From NCBI GenBank assembly GCA_945883825.1, contig CAMCYF010000009.1, forward strand, positions 1-64,000: 64,000 nucleotides of DNA, given 5' to 3'. Below the pieces are notes generated by a model that saw only the letters and a program-made list of their open reading frames with translations, was not told the origin of the DNA and searched no databases. Below, in pieces: positions 38,137 to 46,014 of this stretch (position 1 is its first letter; every line of letters starts with the position of its first letter). Both the position numbers and the translations under genes were made by a program. Source of the DNA: Chitinophaga pinensis. Its GTDB lineage: Bacteria > Bacteroidota > Bacteroidia > Flavobacteriales_D > Crocinitomicaceae.

Positions 38137-39687
38137 CTCTTTCTTTTGCATCTGTTCGTCCTCTTCTGGATCAGGAGGGAAAAGCTTAGGAGCATCCTTA
38201 AACCCTTGAAGGCGATCTAACAAATCTTCCATTTGTGAAATAGAAATATGTTTAGCGATAATTTTTTTATCCTTATCTAGAATATAAACCTTGGGCATTG
38301 AAAAAATATCATATATAGTTTGGTAATTTAAAGATTCTAAAGTAGTAGGTTTTCCTTTTTCGCCCGGATAAACTGGAACTAAACTATTGGGATCTGCTTT
38401 TGCTTGCTCATAAAGTTTATCTGTAACTGCTACATTAATAAAAGACATATTATTTTCACGAATAAATTTTTTCCAACCTTCAAAATCTTTACCAATTGCT
38501 TTTCCAATTGCAAAAATTTCTATGTTTCTTGACTTAAACTTTTTTTGATAAAGCGTCTCTAATTTAGGTGTTGTTTTTTTACAATGTCCACATTCTGGGT
38601 CCCAAAAATACACGATTGTATAATCTGATTTTAAGCTATAGAAATCAAACCACTTTGTATCAGTTGTATCTCTCAATATTAAGTTTGGTGGTCGAGCCCC
38701 AATCACAAGATTTAATTTATTTTTTAAATTATCGCACATGTCCTTAAATTTATCTTCAGCAACCCAAAATGCTGGCGATTTACCCGCTGCATTTTTTGTG
38801 CAATAGTAACGATCTAACATATACAAATAAACTTTATCCATACCCATAATCTCACTTTTTCCGTATGTTGATGCTATCCAACCAACTGAGTACTCAAACA
38901 TTTTTGAATTTTGCGGTAAGCGATCACAAAAATCAAAGGCATATTTTAAAACAGAATCGCAGTGTGGAATACACATGTTTTTTCCAAAATAGAATTCCAG
39001 TTTATTATGAAAAACCGGATTGTTTACCAATGCATCTTCATTTAAATCTACATTATCCCAAAAATGCTTGCGGTAATATTTAAAACGAAAATTAGAATCT
39101 AAAACTATACCTGCTTCATCCTTAGGTGATTCAGGTATAGTTATCTCAAGTGACATTTTTACAATTTTACCGACTAATTTTGATGGATTTTCGGCAATTA
39201 ATTTTAACTGATAATCTTCTACGTCCTTATTCATTTTATCGATTTGATCAGATAAATTTTTAAATTCAGGATTTTCTTTTCCTAAAAGACTTTTCTTCTC
39301 TGTTAATTTAGTTAGCTCAGCTCTTTGAGTCTGAATAAAATTGACATAAGGAATAAACAATGAATTTTCAATAGATTTTTTAACCTTCATATTTGGAATA
39401 AAATCAGGTGAGCTCGTTTCTAAAATAACATCCTCATTGTTGTAAATAAACTCAAAGTACCTTTGTCCGGAGAGGAACAAGCCAAAAATACCTGGTTTTT
39501 GTTTTACACCATCAAATACAACTTGTCCGTTTTTCATTTCAGCGGTATCTGCATAGTATAGTTTTTCGCCATAATAACGAATAAGATGAACAGTAGTGTC
39601 TTTTTCATTTAAGACTTTTATGCTTATTTTTTGGCTAAATCCTTGAAATAAAAAAAGAATAAATAAACTAATAAATAGATTTTTCAT
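38134..39687 (-). CDS. TlpA-like thiol-disulfide oxidoreductase (DUF4369/DUF5106/thioredoxin layout)
   Basis: The 517-residue exported protein has a signal peptide (MKNLFISLFILFLFQGFS). Its N-terminal beta domain resembles DUF4369 (KISIKVLNEKDTTVHLIRYY through VVFDGVKQKPGIFGLF), and a helical middle follows (~residues 120-320). The C-terminal thioredoxin fold carries the redox motif CGHC at residues 366-369 (YFWDPECGHCKKTTP) and the cis-proline region SMPKVYILDKDKKI. Such Bacteroidota proteins handle disulfides or cytochrome maturation in the periplasm. The target is not known. Confidence 0.88.
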   Translation of the reverse strand: MKNLFISLFILFLFQGFSQKISIKVLNEKDTTVHLIRYYGEKLYYADTAEMKNGQVVFDGVKQKPGIFGLFLSGQRYFEFIYNNEDVILETSSPDFIPNMKVKKSIENSLFIPYVNFIQTQRAELTKLTEKKSLLGKENPEFKNLSDQIDKMNKDVEDYQLKLIAENPSKLVGKIVKMSLEITIPESPKDEAGIVLDSNFRFKYYRKHFWDNVDLNEDALVNNPVFHNKLEFYFGKNMCIPHCDSVLKYAFDFCDRLPQNSKMFEYSVGWIASTYGKSEIMGMDKVYLYMLDRYYCTKNAAGKSPAFWVAEDKFKDMCDNLKNKLNLVIGARPPNLILRDTTDTKWFDFYSLKSDYTIVYFWDPECGHCKKTTPKLETLYQKKFKSRNIEIFAIGKAIGKDFEGWKKFIRENNMSFINVAVTDKLYEQAKADPNSLVPVYPGEKGKPTTLESLNYQTIYDIFSMPKVYILDKDKKIIAKHISISQMEDLLDRLQGFKDAPKLFPPDPEEDEQMQKKE

Positions 39688-39814
39688 TGTAAAAAAATTA
39701 TAATAATGTGTTAAATTACCATGAATTTTAGAAAAATGTTAAACAATAAGAGATTTTAACAATTCTTTAACCTTACAAATATATAGACAAAAAAAACAAG
39801 TTAAAAAAAAGAAT

Positions 39815-40720
39815 TTAATCAGTCATTTTTACAATTGCCTGAGATATCAATGTATCCTTTGAATATGGGTCTAAATAATTGACATCAGAATAACGTCTAA
39901 GCCAAGTCATCTGTCGCTTTGCATAGTTTCTAGAATTCTGCTTGATTTTTTCAATTGCTGTTTCAAGTGAGCACTTATTATTTATAACATCAAAAATCTC
40001 AGTATAACCTAATGTTTTGAGAGGACTAAGACTTTGAAATTCCTGTAAACCTTTGACTTCCTCAACTAAACCAATAGATATCATTTCATCAACACGAAGA
40101 TTAATCCTATTGTATAAATCTTCTCTTTTCCAAGCAATACTAAAACGAACAATATCATATGGCAAATCATTCTTAAAACCTTTTCTTTGACTAGAATAGG
40201 GTTGATTTGTCATTCTGATAACCTCTAAAGCGCGAATTACGCGAACTGGATTTTTTAAATCAGCAGAAATACAAAATTCTGGGTCTTTTTCTCGTAATTC
40301 ATTCACCAAAACATCTAAACCTTGATTTTGATAGATTTGATTTAGAGCTTTTCGTATTGATTCATCAGCTTTAATTTCATCCAAGCCAAAAGTCAGCGCA
40401 TCGATGTACATTCCGGAACCCCCAACTAAAATTACATGATCATTAGCTTCAAACAAATTAGCACAAAGTAGTCTTGCTTCTCTAGAAAAATCTGAAGTAT
40501 TAAATTCATCTAAAACAGAATGACTTGAAATTAAATGATGCTTAACTGTTTTTAGTTCCTTAATGCTAGGACGCGCAGTTCCAATTATCATCTCCTTATA
40601 AAACTGCCTTGAATCTCCGGAAATAACTTCTGTATGGAAATGCTTTGCTAGAGCAATAGAAAGTGCTGTTTTACCAGATGCAGTTGGACCTTGAACAATG
40701 ATTAATTTTTTATCGTTCAC
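39815..40720 (-). CDS. miaA: tRNA dimethylallyltransferase
   Basis: The 301-residue enzyme transfers a dimethylallyl group to A37 of tRNAs reading UNN codons. Motifs are the P-loop IIVQGPTASGKTALSIALA, ISGDSRQFYKEMIIGTARPS, LVGGSGMYIDALTFGLDEI and RNYAKRQMTWLRR. Two GTG codons could start it (40726 and 40720). I use 40720, which gives a GTGA 4-nt overlap with the transglycosylase stop. A 127-bp AT-rich gap separates its 3' end from the TlpA-like gene. Confidence 0.95.
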   Translation of the reverse strand: MNDKKLIIVQGPTASGKTALSIALAKHFHTEVISGDSRQFYKEMIIGTARPSIKELKTVKHHLISSHSVLDEFNTSDFSREARLLCANLFEANDHVILVGGSGMYIDALTFGLDEIKADESIRKALNQIYQNQGLDVLVNELREKDPEFCISADLKNPVRVIRALEVIRMTNQPYSSQRKGFKNDLPYDIVRFSIAWKREDLYNRINLRVDEMISIGLVEEVKGLQEFQSLSPLKTLGYTEIFDVINNKCSLETAIEKIKQNSRNYAKRQMTWLRRYSDVNYLDPYSKDTLISQAIVKMTD

Positions 40721-42090
40721 TGCCACGCTTGGTAATTGGAGTAAATTGATCTAACATACGAAACTGCACCTCCACGGTATGCGCCGCATCTTAGATTAGA
40801 GAAATTATAAAATTCTGGATCTGATAATTTCTTCACCATTAATTCTACATTTTCATCCCAAAGATTAGCATTCAAGCCATTATCCCTTGCTAATTTCTGT
40901 GCGTCTTCTATGTGACAGCGTCCGGCATTGTATGAACCCAAGGTAAACTTCATTCTTTGTTCGGGATCAGGTACAGATGACCATGAACGATAGGTTCTAT
41001 CCAACATTTTCATTGCTGCATCTATCTGATCCTTTGGACTAGAATTAGGTCCAACTCCATAAATTTGACCCGTTAATGGCATAAATTGCATTAGACCAAA
41101 AGCACCACCTAAACCTCTAGCATTAGGGTTAAATCGTGATTCTTTATGTGAAATTGCCACTAAAATTTTCCAATCCCAAGCATACTTATTTGCCGCAGCT
41201 TTAAATAAGTCATCAAATGGCGATAATTTTCCATTAGTAGCAGTATATTCAACAGCAACTTGAGAGCTTAAATAATCAAAATACTTTTTCTTTAGTTCTA
41301 AAAATTCCTTTGATTTACAATATTTTTCCAAAAACAAATCCAAAGATTTTTTGAGTTTAGGGCTTTTTAAACGCAAAGCAAAAGCAATTTTTTGTTTGAA
41401 TGAAATTTTTGTTTGAATGTTTAAATTTGGATGCAATTCCTTGCTAATTCGAGCTAAATTTTCATGAGCAAGTGTATAATTTATTTCACCATTTGCTACT
41501 TTTTCAATTAAGTCTTCTGTAATAGGATCATTATCAAATGTTTTTACAGCTATTTTTGATCCAATTTCTTCTTGTATACTTGTTAATCTCTTTTGAAAAC
41601 ACGAATTTTTTCGGACATATATAGTTTTTTCAATTAGATCAAGAGGTTCTTTAATTAAATTTTGACTTTGTTGTTGAACCAAAACCTGTTCTGTAAAATA
41701 AAATGGTTCAGAATAATTTATTGTTTTTTTGTTCTCCAAAGAAACAGCTAAATTAGCTGCTAAAATATCCCCCTCCCCATCGTTTAACAAAGTAAAAAAA
41801 TCTTTTGAATTCGATACTACTTTCAATTCTAAAGGAAGATTTATAGACTTGGCAAATGCATCTAATATCTCGAATTCAAAACCAAGTTTTTTTCCACGGT
41901 ATTCAAAGAAAGAGAGTGATGAATTTTCTACAAGAATAGTCAATTTACCTTTTTTCTTAATCTCTTTTAAATCAATTCCAACATGCTCTCTATCCGAAAT
42001 AGATGAGCAAGAACTCATTGTAATTATAAAAAAAAAGAAAAACAATCTGAATTTCAAGTCCTTGAGTTTATTTATGTTAGTTTTTAACAT
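40717..42090 (-). CDS. MltF-type lytic transglycosylase lipoprotein
   Basis: The 457-residue lipoprotein has lipobox ITMSSCSS. The N-terminal periplasmic solute-binding (SBP_bac_3) domain (~residues 45-275) includes GKLTILVENSSLSFFEYRGK. The C-terminal SLT lysozyme-like domain carries the catalytic glutamate in VAISHKESRFNP, then GGAFGLMQFMPLTGQ and FTLGSYNAGRCH. This is the MltF architecture, which cleaves peptidoglycan glycan strands with 1,6-anhydro ends. It leads the minus-strand run that includes miaA. Confidence 0.92.
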   Translation of the reverse strand: MLKTNINKLKDLKFRLFFFFFIITMSSCSSISDREHVGIDLKEIKKKGKLTILVENSSLSFFEYRGKKLGFEFEILDAFAKSINLPLELKVVSNSKDFFTLLNDGEGDILAANLAVSLENKKTINYSEPFYFTEQVLVQQQSQNLIKEPLDLIEKTIYVRKNSCFQKRLTSIQEEIGSKIAVKTFDNDPITEDLIEKVANGEINYTLAHENLARISKELHPNLNIQTKISFKQKIAFALRLKSPKLKKSLDLFLEKYCKSKEFLELKKKYFDYLSSQVAVEYTATNGKLSPFDDLFKAAANKYAWDWKILVAISHKESRFNPNARGLGGAFGLMQFMPLTGQIYGVGPNSSPKDQIDAAMKMLDRTYRSWSSVPDPEQRMKFTLGSYNAGRCHIEDAQKLARDNGLNANLWDENVELMVKKLSDPEFYNFSNLRCGAYRGGAVSYVRSIYSNYQAWQ

Positions 42091-42127
42091 ACGAAATACG
42101 ATTAATTATGTTTCATGTTTTTTTTTA

Positions 42128-42159
42128 TTTGTCTAATTGATAAAAAAATAGCATATTTG
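42128..42159 (+). promoter_or_regulatory. Promoter-like TTTG-N20-CATATTTG before the Pur-alpha-like gene
   Basis: A TTTG at 42128 and a -7-like CATATTTG ending at 42159 are separated by 20 nt. The first base of the -7 box departs from TAnnTTTG. The gene start follows 21 nt later. Confidence 0.45.
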
Positions 42160-42180
42160 ATTTAAGAAAACTAAGATCGT

Positions 42181-42435
42181 ATGAGCAGTGAACAAAATGA
42201 AATTTATTCCAAAGCAGTGAGAGCAGGAAAAAGAACCTATTTTTTTGATATCAAAGCCACAAAGGGAAACGATTTATATATTACTCTTACAGAGAGCAAG
42301 AAAATATTCAGTGAGGATGGTGAGGGAAGCTTCGAAAAACACAAGCTTTTTTTATATAAAGAGGATTTTGAAAAATTTAAAGAAGGATTAGACGATGTTT
42401 TAAATAAAATAGAAGAACTAAAAACAGCTCAATAA
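42181..42435 (+). CDS. DUF3276 (Pur-alpha-like) nucleic-acid-binding protein
   Basis: The 84-residue protein matches DUF3276: EIYSKAVRAGKRTYFFDIKA, then KGNDLYITLTESKKIF and HKLFLYKEDFEKFKEGL. This short PUR domain is found across Bacteroidota and spirochaetes; characterised members bind single-stranded DNA or RNA. It is monocistronic, upstream of tRNA-Val, with no sign of transfer. The specific role in the cell is not established. Confidence 0.88.
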   Translation: MSSEQNEIYSKAVRAGKRTYFFDIKATKGNDLYITLTESKKIFSEDGEGSFEKHKLFLYKEDFEKFKEGLDDVLNKIEELKTAQ

Positions 42436-42471
42436 TTTTTTACTTTTTAAAAGATATTTTAAAAAAAATAC

Positions 42472-42479
42472 TATATTTG
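42472..42479 (+). promoter_or_regulatory. -7 box (TATATTTG) of the tRNA-Val gene
   Basis: This perfect TAnnTTTG match lies 19 nt upstream of the mature tRNA 5' end. Confidence 0.55.
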
Positions 42480-42498
42480 CAAACGCTAATTTAGCTAT

Positions 42499-42573
42499 GG
42501 GGGTTTAGCTCAGCTGGTTCAGAGCATCTGCCTTACAAGCAGAGGGTCGGCGGTTCGAACCCGTCAACCCCCA
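42499..42573 (+). tRNA. tRNA-Val(UAC)
   Basis: The 75-nt cloverleaf has acceptor stem GGGGGTT/AACCCCC, D arm GCTC...GAGC, anticodon arm TCTGC-CTTACAA-GCAGA with anticodon TAC, and T arm GGCGG-TTCGAAC-CCGTC. The discriminator is A and CCA is not encoded. It reads GUA/GUG (and GUU with modification) valine codons. Confidence 0.97.
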
Positions 42574-42583
42574 CATAAGAAAC

Positions 42584-42616
42584 CCAGTATAGATAAGTCT
42601 TTACTGGTTTTTTTTT
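42584..42616 (+). terminator. Intrinsic terminator after tRNA-Val
   Basis: CCAGTA (42584-42589) pairs with TACTGG (42602-42607), followed by a run of nine T. It lies 10 nt after the tRNA. Confidence 0.7.
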
Positions 42617-42646
42617 ATGGGTTTTAGTTTTGGGTGAAAACTACCA

Positions 42647-42714
42647 AAAAGTGCTAAAAAAGTACTGAAAAGCACTAAAAAAGACCAAATGTTTGCAAAT
42701 ATGCATGCAAATTT
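42647..42714. repeat. Short direct repeats and TTTGCA pair beside tRNA-Val (possible attachment-site remnant)
   Basis: Three ~11-bp direct repeats of the form AGnnCTnAAAA (42647-42684) are followed by a block with two TTTGCA words on the minus strand around a GCATGC centre (42692-42714). Such arrays flank tyrosine-recombinase attachment sites next to tRNA genes in Bacteroidota. No integrase gene and no second copy of the tRNA 3' end is present in the window, so this is tentative. The rest of 42715-42834 is AT-rich with nothing recognisable. Confidence 0.35.
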
Positions 42715-42834
42715 ATGTGATTTTAAATCAAGAAACTAACTATTGCTATGAATAGTATTTTTATTGTCTTCATAGTTTTTTTTATCTAAATACTTTTGTT
42801 AGCAACTTATCTCCTTTGCTATTCTGTTCCTTTG

Positions 42835-44358
42835 CTATTCTGTAATTATTTTTTGTGTGTAGCTATTCTTACCGTCATCGACTTTCACAAAGTAAATGCC
42901 TTTTGAAAAATCAGAAAGATCAATATCTAATGTAGATTGTTGTCCTTTAAAAAATGTTGTATGAATTTCCTGTCCTACTAAATTACAGATTGAAAGTTTG
43001 CAATTTGCCTCTTGAAGCCCTTCAATATTAACAGTAAACTTACCGTTAGAAGGATTTGGATAAACAGTAAATAAGAATGGATTTTGGGAAATATTATTCA
43101 CAGATGATAAGGGGGAGCAAACAACTGTCGAATCAAATAAATCAAATGTAGGCCAACTTGCTATAAGTGGTACAATAGATCTAACCAGCCCATTGAGAGC
43201 CGTAACAGCAGCATCAGAATCATACGGTCTTGTATTTACTAAAAGAGCATAGTTTATTCCATCATTCCTGCGACACTGAAAGGTCATAGTGCCACGGAGG
43301 CTACCTGAATGCAACCAGTTATTATCGGTAGTATTAATATACCACCCAAGCGCATAAGGACTACCCAAATAAGAATGAACAGGTTGTACCATGGTATTAA
43401 TAGTTGCTGGTAAAAGAATGTCTGGTTTTGTCGGAAACAAATCTACAGCACACAACAATTTACATAAATCTTGAGCCGAAGCAACCCATGCACCAGATTC
43501 TACAATAGCTTCCATATTATAACCACCATATTGAAAAGGAACCAATATATTATTATCAAAAATTGAAGGAATAAGAGGTGCACCTGGATAATCATAATAA
43601 TTAACCTCATTCGGAAACTGATCAATTAAAAGACTTTTAGCAATGTGCATATCCGTAATACCTAAGGGGGCTAAGATGGTATCTCTCACATAGGTCTCAT
43701 AGTCCTGGTTGGTTATTTTTTCAATCACTTTTCCAAGAATATTAAAGCCAAAATTAGAATACGCAGCACTTGTTCCTGGAGTAAAATCAAGCATTTGTTG
43801 GCTGAGAACATATTGAATGACGGTTTCAATAGGTGCGGGAGGCGGAACAGCCATAGCCAATGCAATTGCATATGTATTGTTCATGGGGTCGCCTGAAATA
43901 GCTCTATCCCAACCACCTTGGTGAGAAAGCAAATGCTTTACTCTAATATTATAAACTCTAGTGTCTAGAATAGTTTGATAAATAGGCTCAGGTAAAATTC
44001 CATTTGGTCCAAAAACAAGATCATTTAAACCTACTCTGCCTTGCTCGTAGAGATGCATAATTGTTATCGCTGTAATTTGCTTGGACAAGCTTGCTATTCT
44101 AAAAATATTATCAGGGCAAACAGCTGTATTGGTTGATGAATCTGCAAAACCAAACCCTCGGCTGTAAACTAAACGACCTTGATAAGTAATGGCTAATTGT
44201 CCACCGGGAATATCAAAATCATTTAAAAGATTAGTCATGGCAACATCGAAGTTGACAAGTGAAGGAGAATAAACACCTGTTTGGGCTTTAACGCTTTGCG
44301 TAGAAGTGAATAATAATAAGACTGTGATTGCTGTAAGTAGTAGATTTTTTGTTTTCAT
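42835..44358 (-). CDS. Secreted serine beta-lactamase-fold hydrolase with T9SS sorting domain
   Basis: The 507-residue protein has a signal peptide (MKTKNLLLTAITVLLLFTS). Its serine beta-lactamase/class C-like domain carries S90-x-x-K93 (RIASLSKQITAI), the tyrosine motif AAYSNFGFNILG (YSN) and NWLHSGSLRG (HSG in place of KTG). A C-terminal type A sorting domain ends it (TVYPNPSNGKF, NLVGQEIHT, SKGIYFVKVDDG). Such proteins are usually esterases or peptidases rather than true beta-lactamases. It lies 39 bp after the LRR gene with no 45-bp element of its own, so it may be co-transcribed with that gene. Confidence 0.9.
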   Translation of the reverse strand: MKTKNLLLTAITVLLLFTSTQSVKAQTGVYSPSLVNFDVAMTNLLNDFDIPGGQLAITYQGRLVYSRGFGFADSSTNTAVCPDNIFRIASLSKQITAITIMHLYEQGRVGLNDLVFGPNGILPEPIYQTILDTRVYNIRVKHLLSHQGGWDRAISGDPMNNTYAIALAMAVPPPAPIETVIQYVLSQQMLDFTPGTSAAYSNFGFNILGKVIEKITNQDYETYVRDTILAPLGITDMHIAKSLLIDQFPNEVNYYDYPGAPLIPSIFDNNILVPFQYGGYNMEAIVESGAWVASAQDLCKLLCAVDLFPTKPDILLPATINTMVQPVHSYLGSPYALGWYINTTDNNWLHSGSLRGTMTFQCRRNDGINYALLVNTRPYDSDAAVTALNGLVRSIVPLIASWPTFDLFDSTVVCSPLSSVNNISQNPFLFTVYPNPSNGKFTVNIEGLQEANCKLSICNLVGQEIHTTFFKGQQSTLDIDLSDFSKGIYFVKVDDGKNSYTQKIITE

Positions 44359-44397
44359 GGTATTTATTTTTAGATTTTTAATAAAATAATTGAGTAT

Positions 44398-45852
44398 TTA
44401 TTCTTTTATCACTTTAAATGTTTGATGGTTGTTTTCGCCAATATTCAAAAAATACATTCCTGCTGGCAACGCTGATAGATCCAATTGATTCGTATTTTCT
44501 TCTTCTAAAAGTAGTTTACCTGAAAGGTCACTTAAGGTAATATTTACCGGCTCAGACAAGTAAATAGAACCAGTTGTTGGGTTGGGGTAAAACATTGGCG
44601 CTTTAGTTTCATTTTTATCTGTAATACCAACCCCGCTACAGTCTTCACTTAAATATGCCGAGGGATCAATATAATTACTCCAATTAGCAATACTCCATTG
44701 AACATCATCTACCTCTATGCAGCTTAGGTTTGGATTTCCAACCGCATAAAAATTAAACATATTAATGTTGTTACCATTTTTTACATCTAAACTTGTTAAT
44801 TGATTATTCTGGCATTCCAACATAAACAATACTGTATTGCCAGAAACATCCAAAGTTGAGATTTGATTGTATTGACAGCTCAAATAAGTAAGAGCAGTAT
44901 TAGCCGATACATTTAAACTTGTTAAACTATTCAAACCGCATTTTAATGTAGTCAGCGCTAAATTAGCCGAGACATTCAGATTTTCTAATGTAGCCATACC
45001 TGCCGGCCATCCCTCGGGAGAAAAACCAATGACAGAATTTGACCTACAATCTAAATTAGTAAGTTCAGTATTAGCCGAAACATCTAAACTTGTTAAACTA
45101 TTCCAACCGCAATTTAAAGTAGTAAGCAAAGTGTTTCCGGAAACATCTAAACTTGGTAATTTATTCCAAGAACAATCTAAATAATTAAGTAAAGTGTTAC
45201 CTGAAACATCTAAACTTGGTAATTCATTCCTACCGCAATCTAAATAAATAAGGGCTACGTTACTTAAAAAATCAAATGTTAAAATAGAAAAAGTAACTAC
45301 GTAATTAGTAAAATTATCTAAAGCCTCCCTTTTATTATCACTACAATCTAAAAAAGTTAAAGAAGTGAGCCCAGAAGTATTTAAGTTTAATAAACCGTTA
45401 TTATTGCATTTTAAGGTAGTAAGAGAAGTGTTAGCAGATACATCTAAACTATTTATATAGTATACGAAAACATTATCAATTTCAAATGGATTGGGAATGT
45501 ATGGATCTTGCCAAGAATCTATATTTCCACTACAATTTAAGTAAGTAAGCGCTATGTTAGCAGAAACATCTAAACCTGCTATTTTATTTAAACTGCAATC
45601 TAAAGAATCAAGTAATACAAAAGCTTCAATTCCTGTTAAGTCAGTAATATTTAATTGCGATACATTAATGGCTCCGTTGAATACACTTGCTTCTGAGACT
45701 TGGATTTCAGTATCCATATTGGTATTAATACTTGAATTATTTACTAATGCTGCTTTAAAAATTGTGTCAGGAATGTTTACATTTTGAGCTTGTGCGCTTG
45801 CAATAAAGGCAATGCTTGCCATTGCTGTGATTAGTAGATTTTTTGTTTTCAT
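44398..45852 (-). CDS. Secreted leucine-rich-repeat protein with T9SS sorting domain
   Basis: The 484-residue protein has a signal peptide (MKTKNLLITAMASIAFIAS). The N-terminal cap (NVNIPDTIFKAALVNNSSIN) precedes about a dozen 21-residue repeats of the form LDVSANTALTYLNCxxNxL. A type A sorting domain ends it (MFYPNPTTGSI, LSDLSGKLLLEE, PAGMYFLNIGEN). It is a paralogue of the 1259-residue LRR protein at 51.2-55.0 kb; the first ~100 residues are very similar. A binding or adhesion role is inferred from the repeats. A 45-bp element lies 84 bp upstream. Confidence 0.9.
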   Translation of the reverse strand: MKTKNLLITAMASIAFIASAQAQNVNIPDTIFKAALVNNSSINTNMDTEIQVSEASVFNGAINVSQLNITDLTGIEAFVLLDSLDCSLNKIAGLDVSANIALTYLNCSGNIDSWQDPYIPNPFEIDNVFVYYINSLDVSANTSLTTLKCNNNGLLNLNTSGLTSLTFLDCSDNKREALDNFTNYVVTFSILTFDFLSNVALIYLDCGRNELPSLDVSGNTLLNYLDCSWNKLPSLDVSGNTLLTTLNCGWNSLTSLDVSANTELTNLDCRSNSVIGFSPEGWPAGMATLENLNVSANLALTTLKCGLNSLTSLNVSANTALTYLSCQYNQISTLDVSGNTVLFMLECQNNQLTSLDVKNGNNINMFNFYAVGNPNLSCIEVDDVQWSIANWSNYIDPSAYLSEDCSGVGITDKNETKAPMFYPNPTTGSIYLSEPVNITLSDLSGKLLLEEENTNQLDLSALPAGMYFLNIGENNHQTFKVIKE

Positions 45853-45935
45853 GAAATTATTTTTAGAAGTAAGAGCTAGCTGATTTTGACTTTCAAAACC
45901 ATCATTAATCTTTGTATATGCATTAATAATTAAGC

Positions 45936-45980
45936 AAAACTATTGAGACTAAAGAATATAAAATTGTAAAAATCGAAAGT
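45936..45980 (-). promoter_or_regulatory. Shared 45-bp upstream element, copy 1
   Basis: This lies 84 bp before the 484-residue LRR gene. The minus-strand core CTTTCGATTTTTACAATTTT is identical to the other copies; two differences from consensus are in the CGCG segment. It sits 35 bp beyond the 3' end of the M43 gene that follows in coordinates. Confidence 0.6.
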
Positions 45981-46014
45981 TGCTAACTATTTATTGAAAA
46001 AATAATATAAGAAC

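Noticed and set aside
41729-42136. 135-codon plus-strand frame opposite the transglycosylase gene
   Set aside because: Antisense to a well-supported MltF-like gene; low-complexity protein without motifs.
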